Shown piece after piece: positions 42,009 through 50,206 of a stretch of 64,000 bases of DNA (its first letter is position 1; each line of letters opens with the position of its first letter). A program made the translations under genes and the position numbers. This DNA is from Labrenzia sp. VG12 (GTDB taxonomy: Bacteria > Pseudomonadota > Alphaproteobacteria > Rhizobiales > Stappiaceae): NCBI RefSeq assembly GCF_002237595.1, contig NZ_CP022529.1, positions 5,672,001 through 5,736,000 on the forward strand, written 5' to 3'. Under the pieces are notes generated by a model that was given only the letters and a program-made list of their open reading frames with translations, was not told the DNA's origin and searched no databases.

Positions 42009-43430
42009 CTAGGTGGGTTTTGCCGGACTTTCGGTTTGCGTTTCAGGTGCATCCGGCTGTTCCTTGTCTGAGGTCTCGCCTGCTTTCGCAAGGGACTCGG
42101 CCTCGGACGCATCGGCTGTTTCACCCTCCTCGGGTGTGTCGAAATTGTAGATATCGTCTTCATAAGCCGGGAATTCTTCCGGCGGGATGACGTACTCTTC
42201 CGTTTCCCAATCCAGTGGCTCCGGCGAGATGACCGAACCGACCTGGGCCGTCGAGGCGTATTCGAAGTCGGTCTTTTCGTCGGACGTCAGCGCCGAGCGG
42301 GTGACGATACGGGTCAGGATGAAAACGACCATCACAACCATCACGACGGAGACCATCACGAACAGACCGGACGGCCCGATCTTTCCCATCAGCAGGGAGG
42401 CTGCAAACGGGCCGACGATCGAGCCGATGCCGAAGGACAGCAGCATGCCTGATGACGTTTCGACAAAGTCCTCGGCTGCCGCGTGGTCGAATGCGTGCGC
42501 GACGGTGATGGCGTAGAGCGGCTGGGAGGCCAGGCCGACGAATATCGCCATCGCGATTGCGGTCATGAACCCGTCGGGCGAGAAAAAGACGATCGCCAGG
42601 GCTCCCGCTGCGGTCCAAAGCCCCAGTCCCACGAGCACGAGGCGCCGGTCCATCTTGTCCGAGAGACGGCCTACGGGCCATTGGGCCAGCATGCCGCCGC
42701 CGATAAACGCCGCTGCGAAAAAGGCCGACTGGTTGGTCGAGAGGCCGATCTGCGATCCATAAAGCGGTGACAGCGTCAACAGGGCGCCTTGTGTTGCGCC
42801 GACAAACAGGACGCCGACGAAGGCGGCGGGCGAGTTCTGGTAGAGTTGCTTGGGGCGGAAGCGCACTAGAGTGATCGGGGCCGGCTGTGTGGAGTTGGTC
42901 AGCGAGACCGGCATCACCGCAATGCTGACGGCAACCGACGCGATTACAAAGGGCACGAAGGAGGAGATGCTCATCGTCGCGATCGAGATCTGGCCGAGCA
43001 TCAATGCTGCGAACAGGATCACGATGTAGAACGACATGATCGTACCGCGGTTCTCGTTGGTCGCGCTCTCGTTCAACCAGCTTTCGACAATCATGTAGAA
43101 GCCCGCCAGGCAGAAGCCGGAGATCATCCGGATCAGGAACCATGCAGTCGGATCAATCATCACCGGATGCAGGATGGCGGAAGCGGACATCAGCGACACC
43201 AGCGCGGCAAAGGCCCGGATGTGGCCGGCACGCATGATGATCAGCGGCGCACCTAGGCAGCCAAGAACCATGCCGACGAAGTAGGCAGACGACATGGCAC
43301 CGATTTCCAGATCGGTGAAATAGTACCTGTCGGCAGCAAGAGGCAGCAGTGTCGTTTGCAGACCGTGCCCGAAGATAAACAGGGCGACGGACAACAAGAG
43401 GGCGGACACGGAAAGAAGCGTCTGGGCCAT
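42009..43430 (-). CDS. MFS transporter with long acidic C-terminal tail
   Basis: 473 aa, about 12 TM helices. MFS features include GHGLQTTLLPLAADRY, the loop ENRGTIMSFY and the second-half loop GRLSDKMDRRLVLVGLG. A cytosolic tail of about 85 residues, rich in Glu/Asp/Pro, follows the last helix (PPEEFPAYEDDIYNFDTPEE). I start at ATG 43430 with AGGA seven bases upstream; the frame extends to 43604 without TM homology. It stands between the copper operon and dxs. The substrate is unknown. Confidence 0.87.
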   Translation of the reverse strand: MAQTLLSVSALLLSVALFIFGHGLQTTLLPLAADRYYFTDLEIGAMSSAYFVGMVLGCLGAPLIIMRAGHIRAFAALVSLMSASAILHPVMIDPTAWFLIRMISGFCLAGFYMIVESWLNESATNENRGTIMSFYIVILFAALMLGQISIATMSISSFVPFVIASVAVSIAVMPVSLTNSTQPAPITLVRFRPKQLYQNSPAAFVGVLFVGATQGALLTLSPLYGSQIGLSTNQSAFFAAAFIGGGMLAQWPVGRLSDKMDRRLVLVGLGLWTAAGALAIVFFSPDGFMTAIAMAIFVGLASQPLYAITVAHAFDHAAAEDFVETSSGMLLSFGIGSIVGPFAASLLMGKIGPSGLFVMVSVVMVVMVVFILTRIVTRSALTSDEKTDFEYASTAQVGSVISPEPLDWETEEYVIPPEEFPAYEDDIYNFDTPEEGETADASEAESLAKAGETSDKEQPDAPETQTESPAKPT

Positions 43431-43576
43431 GGCTGCGTCCTGAAAATATGTGCCGACATCAACGTAAACGACTGTCAGCTTCTGGTGTTGCAGATGAATT
43501 GCAAAAGCGCCGGACGAACCGGCCGCCTGATCCTGCAAATCAGCCTTCACAGCTCTTCCGGTCCGTGTCAATGACC

Positions 43577-43620
43577 AAAAAAATCCGCTCCCCATGTCAG
43601 GCATGGGGAGCGGCGTTTTT
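43577..43620 (-). terminator. Rho-independent terminator of dxs
   Basis: On the minus strand, a 12-bp stem CCGCTCCCCATG / CATGGGGAGCGG with a five-base loop is followed by ATTTTTTT. It begins about 25 bp after the dxs stop. Confidence 0.92.
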
Positions 43621-43637
43621 GAAATGTATTTCGTCGG

Positions 43638-45557
43638 TTATGCGCGCTGCGGAGCGGTCATCGCCTCCGTGCCGAGGGCAGCAAAGACGGTCTTCATGAT
43701 GCCGTCGCAGTTCAGGCCGGCGGCCGCGTACATGGCGTCAGGCTTGTCCTGGTCGATATAGGTATCGGGCAGGGCGAGCGTGCGCACTTTCAGACCGTTG
43801 TCGAGCAGGCCTTCCTCCGCCAGCCGGGTCAGGACATGGCTGCCGAAGCCTCCGACCGATCCTTCCTCGACCGTCACGAGAACCTCGTGCTCCCGCGCAA
43901 GGCGGCGGATCAGGTCCATGTCGAGCGGCTTTGCGAAACGCGCGTCGGCGACAGTTGTCGACAGGCCTGCGGCATCCAGTTCCTCGGCTGCCTTCAGGCA
44001 CTCGGCCATGCGGCCACCGAAGCTCAGAAGAGCAACCTTCGTGCCTTCACGGCGAATGATGCCCTTGCCGATTTCAAGCACGCTGCCGCGCTCCGGCATC
44101 TCCAGGCCAACACCTTCGCCGCGCGGATAACGGAAGGACATCGGACCATCGTCATAGGCAACCGCGGTTGCCACCATGTGTCTCAGTTCCACTTCGTCCG
44201 CTGCGGCCATGACCACGAAACCCGGCAGACAGCTCAGGAAAGCCGTGTCGAAGGCGCCGGCATGTGTGGGGCCATCGGCGCCGACCAGACCGGCGCGATC
44301 GATCGGGAAGCGGACCGGCAGCCCCTGGATCGCAACATCGTGGATCACCTGGTCATAGGCGCGCTGAAGGAAGGTGGAATAGATTGCGGCAAACGGCTTG
44401 TAGCCTTCCGTGGCCAGACCGGCGGCGAAGGTCACTGCATGCTGTTCGGCAATGCCGACGTCATAGGTCCGTTCCGGAAAGGCTTCGCCAAAGAGGTTCA
44501 GTCCCGTGCCGTCCGGCATGGCCGCCGTGATCGCAACGACCTTGTCATCTGCTTCAGCTTCCTTGATCAGGGACGTGGCGAAGACGTTGGTGTAGCTCGG
44601 CGCATTGGCTTTCGGCTTGGCCTGCTTGCCGGTGACAACGTCGAATTTCGCGACGCCGTGATATTTGTCCTTTGCCCCTTCGGCAGGTCCATAGCCCTTG
44701 CCCTTCTGGGTGACTGCGTGAATCAGTACCGGGCCGTGATGCGTGTCACGGACATTTTTCAGGACAGGCAGCAGGTGTTCCAGATTGTGGCCGTCGACCG
44801 GTCCGACATAGTAGAAGCCGAGCTCTTCGAACAGCGTGCCGCCGGTCCAGAAACCGCGCGCATATTCCTCTGCCCGCGCCGCCTTTTCAAAAACCGGCTT
44901 GGGCAGGTTCTTGACCAGGTTCTTCGCCGCGTCGCGAAGGGTTTGGTAGGTCGGGCCGGACACAAGTTTGGCCAGGTAAGCCGACATGGCGCCGACAGGA
45001 GGGGCGATCGACATGTCGTTGTCGTTGAGGATCACGATCAGCCGCGAGCCAAGATGCCCGGCATTGTTCATGGCCTCGTAGGCCATGCCGGCCGACATGG
45101 CCCCGTCGCCAATGACGGCGATGACATTGTTGTCGCCGCCCTTGAGATCTCGCGCAGCGGCCATGCCGAGGCCCGCGGAAATCGACGTGGAGGAATGGGC
45201 GGCCCCAAAAGGATCGTAGATGCTTTCCGCGCGCTTGGTGAAGCCGGACAATCCATCTCCCTGGCGAAGCGTCCGGATCCGGTCGCGGCGTTCCGTCAGG
45301 ATCTTGTGCGGGTAGCATTGATGCCCGACATCCCAGATGACCCTGTCGTCCGGCGTGTTGAACACGTAGTGCAATGCAACGGTCAGCTCGACCACACCCA
45401 GCCCGGCACCCAGATGACCACCGGTGATCGACACGGCGTCGATCGTTTCGGCGCGCAGTTCGTCTGCGAGCTGCCGCAGTTCGCCTTCTTCAAGCTGACG
45501 AAGGTCAGCCGGCGAACGAACCTTGTCGAGAAGGGGGGTGTCTGGTTTGGAAGTCAC
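43638..45557 (-). CDS. dxs: 1-deoxy-D-xylulose-5-phosphate synthase
   Basis: 639 aa, the first enzyme of the non-mevalonate isoprenoid pathway, using thiamine diphosphate. TPP motif GDGAMSAGMAYEAMNNAG is near 150, the substrate/active-site region GAAHSSTSISAGLGMA near 120, and the transketolase C-terminal motif DRAGLVGADGPTHAGAFD near 430. Length is typical. I start at GTG 45557, which gives the usual short leader (TSKPDTPLLDKVRSP); an ATG at 45599 would add 14 residues. A strong terminator follows. Confidence 0.96.
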   Translation of the reverse strand: MTSKPDTPLLDKVRSPADLRQLEEGELRQLADELRAETIDAVSITGGHLGAGLGVVELTVALHYVFNTPDDRVIWDVGHQCYPHKILTERRDRIRTLRQGDGLSGFTKRAESIYDPFGAAHSSTSISAGLGMAAARDLKGGDNNVIAVIGDGAMSAGMAYEAMNNAGHLGSRLIVILNDNDMSIAPPVGAMSAYLAKLVSGPTYQTLRDAAKNLVKNLPKPVFEKAARAEEYARGFWTGGTLFEELGFYYVGPVDGHNLEHLLPVLKNVRDTHHGPVLIHAVTQKGKGYGPAEGAKDKYHGVAKFDVVTGKQAKPKANAPSYTNVFATSLIKEAEADDKVVAITAAMPDGTGLNLFGEAFPERTYDVGIAEQHAVTFAAGLATEGYKPFAAIYSTFLQRAYDQVIHDVAIQGLPVRFPIDRAGLVGADGPTHAGAFDTAFLSCLPGFVVMAAADEVELRHMVATAVAYDDGPMSFRYPRGEGVGLEMPERGSVLEIGKGIIRREGTKVALLSFGGRMAECLKAAEELDAAGLSTTVADARFAKPLDMDLIRRLAREHEVLVTVEEGSVGGFGSHVLTRLAEEGLLDNGLKVRTLALPDTYIDQDKPDAMYAAAGLNCDGIMKTVFAALGTEAMTAPQRA

Positions 45558-45789
45558 TCTGGAGACCGCTCCACGATTAGAAAACTGGCGGGCAGGCATA
45601 CACCAACCCGATATAGGGCGCAAATTCGAAGAGAGGAATGCGCCAAATTGGCAGGGGTGGCTGCGAAAACGCGTTCCAGGCAGAATTTGTCCAACTAAAT
45701 TAGGAGTTGGACATGCATTTTGTGTGCAACTTTTCAAGAAATCGTCATTAGTCACCCGTTTGGGTGATGCGCCACGTTCGGAACTACCT

Positions 45790-45865
45790 TAAGGGAAGGG
45801 TGTGGTCGATGGGGCCACGTGCACAGTGATCAACTTGGGGTCGTATTTCGCGGCCCCATTTTTTT
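45790..45865 (+). ncRNA. Candidate small RNA with two hairpins
   Basis: Downstream of dxs's 5' side a plus-strand stretch has a first hairpin (GTGGTC at 45802-45807 with GGCCAC at 45813-45818) and a terminal hairpin (TGGGGTCG at 45836-45843 with CGGCCCCA at 45851-45858, one wobble pair) followed by seven T. Nothing else on this strand needs a terminator here. The 5' end is uncertain; a weak TTGGGT/ACTACC promoter-like pair would start it near 45795. The assignment is by structure alone. Confidence 0.4.
45836..45865 (+). terminator. Rho-independent terminator of the candidate small RNA
   Basis: An 8-bp stem with one G-T wobble, a seven-base loop and a run of seven T on the plus strand. The reverse strand has no T tract, so it does not serve the minus-strand genes. 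Confidence 0.7.
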
Positions 45866-45945
45866 GTCTGCTCACATGTGCGACATGCTGGAACGTGGCC
45901 TGTTTGCAGGTGGTTTCGAGGAGCCGGCCACGAGCCCAAATTGAC

Positions 45946-47172
45946 CTAGAACAACTGAGCGAGCCGGTGAACGAGTTTTGCCAGCTGGAGTTGCGTGTTG
46001 TTTCCCGTCTTTTCATAGATGCGACGAAGATGGGTTTTGGCCGTGTTCCGGGTGATGCCGAGATCCTCGACGGTTGCGTTCATCGACCCTGTCACGGTGA
46101 GATGTCGCGCAAGATGCGCTTCGGACTGAGACAGGTCGAAGTGATCCTGCAGACATTTTTCAACGTCCTTGGGCACGTCCCTGGTTTCGGAAAGCCTGAG
46201 AATGAACAGGGGGGGCGAGAACCGGTCCGAGGAAGGCGGTGTTGGATAGACCGTCTTGATCAAGATCCGTTTGAGCAAACCATCCGGTCCGGCGACGCAG
46301 AGAGCACGCTGAGGATACTTGCCGACACCAGGAACGGGTCTGTCCGGCGTGTGCCGGTTTGCAACGGCCAGTTCCAGGAGCGCAGCATCCAACTGCTTGT
46401 TCTTGACGAGAAGTTTCTGGCGCTGCTGCGTGGCCGCATCGGCGCGCCTGAGCGCTTCAAGGCAGGTTGGCGTCTGGGCGAGGATGTCCCTGTCTGAATT
46501 GATCAGCACGGCGGGACTGTCGCTCGCCGACAGAAGGACGCGATTGAATTGGCTGTTCTGCCGTTGCTGCTCCAGTTGAAAATGCAGGTTCAAGCCTGGC
46601 GCAAGGGCCTTCACGATCTCCCGAAACGTTTCTCTGGCAAGGGCGACGTCAATGGTCTGCGGATGATGCGACGTGAACAGGCAGCCGAAAAGAATGGTGG
46701 ATCGGTCTGTCCGCCAAATGGGGGAGACCAGCCCAGGTGCGCGGCGCAGTTTTTTGAGCTGATCCTCAACATTCTGGCCGTTTGCATTCGCAGAAGTCTC
46801 TTCAGTCAACGTCGACTGATGCGCGGCAGGCTCTGATACCTCTGTGTTGCCGGTATGGGTCCGGTCAAGTGACGTTTTGCAATACGGGAAAAACAGTGAC
46901 GCCTCGGACAAAAGAAACTGAAGCGCACTGGGGCCATCTTCCGTTTCAATCTGCTCAAGCAATCCACCAAGGTCCTGGGCAGAGCGCTGGCCACCGAAGT
47001 GAGGCAATGCGGCGCCATTTCCGTCAAAGGCAGCCAGGAAGGACCTGCATTCCAATGCCTTGTCTATGAATGCCAGTACCTGGGGCCAACCTTCGGTTTG
47101 GGAGGAGCACTCAAGAACCCGCATAAGTAGTTTTGCTTGGTCTGTTTCACTGAGTGCTGGCATAGTTTGCAT
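45946..47172 (-). CDS. LuxR-type transcriptional regulator, 408 aa
   Basis: The C terminus (about 345-408) is a LuxR/GerE HTH: LSQSEAHLARHLTVTGSMNAT, then VEDLGITRNTAKTHLRRIYEKTGNNTQ. The large N-terminal region (about 1-340) is a helix-rich sensor without a recognisable PAS or autoinducer domain; residues 230-260 resemble a PAS-like core (SPAVLINSDRDILAQTPTC). It lies between xseB and dxs, a position usually empty in relatives. The initial ATG lacks a strong Shine-Dalgarno, and a second Met follows three codons later. Its target genes are unknown. Confidence 0.85.
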   Translation of the reverse strand: MQTMPALSETDQAKLLMRVLECSSQTEGWPQVLAFIDKALECRSFLAAFDGNGAALPHFGGQRSAQDLGGLLEQIETEDGPSALQFLLSEASLFFPYCKTSLDRTHTGNTEVSEPAAHQSTLTEETSANANGQNVEDQLKKLRRAPGLVSPIWRTDRSTILFGCLFTSHHPQTIDVALARETFREIVKALAPGLNLHFQLEQQRQNSQFNRVLLSASDSPAVLINSDRDILAQTPTCLEALRRADAATQQRQKLLVKNKQLDAALLELAVANRHTPDRPVPGVGKYPQRALCVAGPDGLLKRILIKTVYPTPPSSDRFSPPLFILRLSETRDVPKDVEKCLQDHFDLSQSEAHLARHLTVTGSMNATVEDLGITRNTAKTHLRRIYEKTGNNTQLQLAKLVHRLAQLF

Positions 47173-47396
47173 TGTCTACTAATTATTACATAAATGCCTC
47201 TTTAGACTGTCAATATTACTAGCAATTTATCGCTTTCTTGGCAATAGTAGCGGTATTTTTTCATTTATTGCTTAAGTTAAGGCGAACGCGAGGCTGTCCA
47301 GCGTCGGGCGTAACAACAAGGCTCTGGTTGAGGGGCGAAACGGCGCCAACCGCTGCGCTGTACGGGCAGGCAGCGGTGTTGAAGCCTGCGGCAACG

Positions 47397-47645
47397 CTAT
47401 TGCGGGTCCAGGGCTTCCGTGCCGCTGGCGTCGCCGTTTTGGCCCAACTGGATCTTTTCCACCTTCGCCTCTGCGGATTTCAGCAGGGTGTCGCAATGCT
47501 TGCGCAGCGCGTCGCCGCGCTCATACATCTCGATGCTGCGTTCCAGCGGCACGTTACCCTGCTCCAGTTCGCGCACGATCGTCTCCAGCTGCTTGAGAGC
47601 CTCTTCAAAGGAGAGCGCGGAAATGTCGTTCGCTGCATCGGCCAT
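47397..47645 (-). CDS. xseB: Exodeoxyribonuclease VII small subunit
   Basis: 82 aa, the family's typical length. The core ISALSFEEALKQLETIVREL, then EQGNVPLERSIEMYERGDAL and LKSAEAKVEKIQLG, is the XseB signature. It assembles with XseA (not in the window) into ExoVII, which degrades single-stranded DNA. I start at ATG 47645; the frame extends to 47717 with a non-homologous leader. It lies between the histone-deacetylase-like gene and the LuxR gene. Confidence 0.93.
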   Translation of the reverse strand: MADAANDISALSFEEALKQLETIVRELEQGNVPLERSIEMYERGDALRKHCDTLLKSAEAKVEKIQLGQNGDASGTEALDPQ

Positions 47646-47821
47646 CGGTGTGGGTTCCGTTCGTGTTCGCATCCAGTGATCCTGCAGCAAACTTGCGGGC
47701 GCAGCAGCTGAGGTCAAGGTGTCAAATGTCTTTCAGGGCGATCATCCACGTGGATTTGAGCAACGGGCAGGCTCACTGGGAAGGGGCAAGACGCGCATGA
47801 AGACCTGCCGCCTGAGCCGGG

Positions 47822-48751
47822 TCAGCCTGTCATCAAGGTCATGACATGGGCTGCCGTTGACCGCGCCAGGCCTTCCAGATCGTACCCGCCTTCCAGCACA
47901 GAAATCAGATGTCCGTCGCTGTGTTTGTCGGCAACATCCATCAATGCCCGTGTCGCCCAGGCGAAGTCGGCTTCGAGCAGGTTGAGGCCGCCGAGAGGGT
48001 CCCGGGCATGCGCGTCGAACCCGGCGGAAATGATCACCAGTTCCGGGGCGAATGTGTTCAGGCGTGGCAGGATCACAACGTCAAATGCCTCCTTGAACCC
48101 GGCGCCGTCCTCGCCCGGCGGCAGGGGGACATTGACGATTGTATTGGCATCTCCCGTTTCGGACGCCGCACCCGACCCTGGATAGAGTGGCATCTGGTGG
48201 GTGGAGCAATACATCACCGTCGGATCGTCCCAGAAAATGTCCTGCGTGCCGTTGCCGTGATGCACGTCGAAATCGATGATCGCGACGCGTTCCAGTCCGT
48301 ATTTGGCCTGCGCATAACGGGCAGCTACTGCAACGTTGTTGAAGAAGCAGAAGCCCATTGCCCGGTCCTTTTCCGCATGGTGTCCCGGCGGCCGGGAGGC
48401 GGAAAAGGCGTTGTTCACCTTGTCGGTCAGAACTTCATCGACAGCACGGCAGGCCCCGCCGACACCGCGCAGGGCAGCCTCCCAGGTGCCCGGTGACATG
48501 GTGGTGTCCGCATCGACCCTGGCCGTTCCCTCCTGGGGGGCCAGCCGGTGCAGCATGTCGACATAGCTCATCGGATGTGCGCGCGCGATGTCCTCCACCG
48601 CTCCCATGGGCGCCATGTCCCGCTCAACCGGCTGAAACTTCTCGTGTTCCAAGATCCGGTCGATGGCGCGAATTCTGTCCGGGCGCTCGGGATGGCCGAC
48701 GGGCGTCAGATGATCGAGATAGGACGGGTGATTCAGGATCAGGGTAGACAA
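47822..48751 (-). CDS. Histone deacetylase family protein (acetylpolyamine-type amidohydrolase)
   Basis: 309 aa, HDAC-superfamily zinc hydrolase. Active-site segments are FSASRPPGHHAEKDRAMGFC (two His), IIDFDVHHGNGTQDIFW (Asp and His zinc ligands) and VIISAGFDAHARDPLGG (third ligand Asp). All metal ligands are present. The start is TTG 48751; no ATG lies near it in frame, and the product then begins STLILNHPSYLDHLTPVGHP as in relatives. Bacterial members deacetylate polyamines or small metabolites rather than histones; which one is unknown. Confidence 0.9.
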   Translation of the reverse strand: MSTLILNHPSYLDHLTPVGHPERPDRIRAIDRILEHEKFQPVERDMAPMGAVEDIARAHPMSYVDMLHRLAPQEGTARVDADTTMSPGTWEAALRGVGGACRAVDEVLTDKVNNAFSASRPPGHHAEKDRAMGFCFFNNVAVAARYAQAKYGLERVAIIDFDVHHGNGTQDIFWDDPTVMYCSTHQMPLYPGSGAASETGDANTIVNVPLPPGEDGAGFKEAFDVVILPRLNTFAPELVIISAGFDAHARDPLGGLNLLEADFAWATRALMDVADKHSDGHLISVLEGGYDLEGLARSTAAHVMTLMTG

Positions 48752-48894
48752 GGAGGCGTTTCCGGAAGGTCAGAATTGTTTTGAGCATCTGACCGGTTGC
48801 CATAGGGACTGTCAATTGCCGAAAGGGATATTGCAACGCTGTTGGGGGGCGGTGGAAATCCGGGTTCTGAAATGCATGTATTGATAAAAGTGCG

Positions 48895-48900
48895 TATAAT
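48895..48900 (+). promoter_or_regulatory. Consensus -10 element TATAAT
   Basis: A perfect TATAAT lies about 93 bp before the broken binding-protein gene, in an AT-rich block. The -35 position, 17 bp upstream, reads ATGCAT and is poor, so any promoter may depend on an activator. Confidence 0.35.
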
Positions 48901-48992
48901 AGAATCAAATAAAAAATTTGACCAAGTAATCAAAATTTTAGTTTGTTCGGGTTTTACTCTGCGTGCAAAGCGTGTTCCAGCAGGGGTAAAAC

Positions 48993-49766
48993 ATGAAAAA
49001 TCTCTCCTTTATTGCGGTCGGTGTTCTCGCGGTTGTTGCAGCCGGAACCGCAAAGGCCGATGACATCAAGATCCTGGCGGGTAACCTGCCGCCGATGTTC
49101 CTGGACGGCGGCAAGGGGCGCGAGGCCGAGATCATCTCCGCCGTGATGGAAAAATGCGGTCATTCGGTTTCCTTCGAAATTCAGCCCTTCACCCGTCACT
49201 GGGAAACCTACAAGTAAGGTGAAGGTGATGCCGTTGCGACCGTTCCTCAGGGCATGCCGATCGACGGCACGGCAAGCGACGTTTACATCCATTACCAGAA
49301 CGGGGTCTCGTTCTTGACAGACAGTGGCGCCAGCTACACCGGTCTTGGCGATCTTGCCGGCAAGAAGGTGATCGGGTTCAAGGGCGCGGAAAGCATCATT
49401 CCGGGTCTTGCCGACCACACCGGTTCCTTCGGTGACTATCGCGAAGTGACCGACCAGATCACGCAAAGCCGGTCGCTGTTTGGTGGACGTGTCGATGCCA
49501 TCATCGGCGACGGTATGCTGTTTGCCGAATACAATCAGCAACTGCGCGGCCAGAGTGACCTGCGCTTCGATCCGAACCAGTCGGTTACCTTCAAGGCGGT
49601 GTTCGACTCCAGTCCTTACACCATGGCGTTCCGCAATGCGGCGCACGCGGCTGACTTCAATCGCTGCTTCAAGGAACTGGATGCGGACGGCACGATTTCC
49701 AGGATCAATACGGCCTGGGTCGACAAGTATCGCGACAGCCTCGGCGAATCCTATCTGGGATACTGA
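48993..49766 (+). pseudogene. Amino-acid ABC transporter substrate-binding protein, interrupted by in-frame TAA
   Basis: Reading one frame gives a 257-codon SBP_bac_3-type periplasmic binding protein: signal peptide MKNLSFIAVGVLAVVAAGTAKA, domain start DIKILAGNLPPMFLDGG, RHWETYK, then a TAA at 49215-49217, then GEGDAVATVPQGMP and the rest (VDAIIGDGMLFAEYNQ, AFRNAAHAADFNRCF, ending RDSLGESYLGY). The frame is unbroken apart from this one codon, and codon use stays normal after it. A single base change (for example AAA or GAA to TAA) would explain it. No permease or ATPase gene lies beside it, so it is an orphan binding protein. Sequencing error cannot be excluded. Confidence 0.85.
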
Positions 49767-50206
49767 AGGAAAAACGCCCAAAAAAAGGGCCGGCTGATAA
49801 GCCGGCCCGCTACGAGGTGCGAGCACCGCAATGCCCGAGGGGAGGTCCGCTGCATCTCAAATCTGAGTTTTAATCTATGTGATTCCAGTAAGGGAATGCG
49901 AGCTTTTTACCGTAATCCTTTTGGTACATGGTGTTGATAAGTTTGAAGTCGCCGCAGATTTCCCGGTGTCTATTGTATGATTTGCTTAACCAAAATCCGG
50001 TTTCGGGTGCGTGTATTGTTTGTCCGTTAAAACGGAAACTTGTCCAGGCTGAAACTTTATTTCAGGCGGTCATGCTTCACTTGAAAAGTCAGAACCGGCG
50101 CATGACCTGCTGATTTTTCTGGCTTTTTGTTTGGGTGATGAAGAAATGGTCAGTTCCCTGAGGGAAGGCCGATTTCAAGTCAGCGGAACGATGACCTGAT
50201 AGCGTG
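49767..50206. other. Non-coding gap between the broken binding-protein gene and the Sua5 gene
   Basis: 440 bp. It contains the hairpin at 49781-49808 and an AT-rich segment from about 49858 to 50130. Short open frames here have no convincing start or codon bias. I see no RNA gene or repeat in it. Confidence 0.6.
49781..49808 (-). terminator. Hairpin with T tract on the minus strand
   Basis: A 9-bp stem GGGCCGGCT / AGCCGGCCC with a GATA loop; on the minus strand it is followed by TTTTTT. It could terminate transcription coming from the Sua5 gene 400 bp away, and on the plus strand it also marks the end of the broken gene. Confidence 0.6.

Larger units (their letters stand above)
45558..45945. 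other. Non-coding gap between dxs and the LuxR-type gene
   Basis: 388 bp between the dxs start (minus) and the end of the LuxR gene (minus). It holds the dxs promoter region and, pointing the other way, a short structured stretch ending in a plus-strand terminator (45836-45865) that I list as a candidate small RNA. No protein gene is convincing in it. Confidence 0.65.

Noticed and set aside
43836..45698. A 620-codon plus-strand open frame opposite dxs
   Set aside because: It is a codon-bias shadow; dxs on the minus strand has all catalytic motifs and a terminator.
45802..46497. A plus-strand frame starting in the dxs-LuxR gap and running into the LuxR gene
   Set aside because: Most of it lies opposite the LuxR-type gene, and a terminator hairpin (45836-45865) sits near its start, which argues for RNA rather than a protein.
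49215..49217. Stop-codon readthrough or recoding as an explanation of the TAA in the binding-protein gene
   Set aside because: TAA is the least readthrough-prone stop, and no pseudoknot, stem or selenocysteine-like element is evident after it; a recent mutation or a base error is simpler.
49928..50113. A 61-codon open frame in the gap before the Sua5 gene
   Set aside because: It lacks a ribosome site, codon bias and similarity to anything I know.
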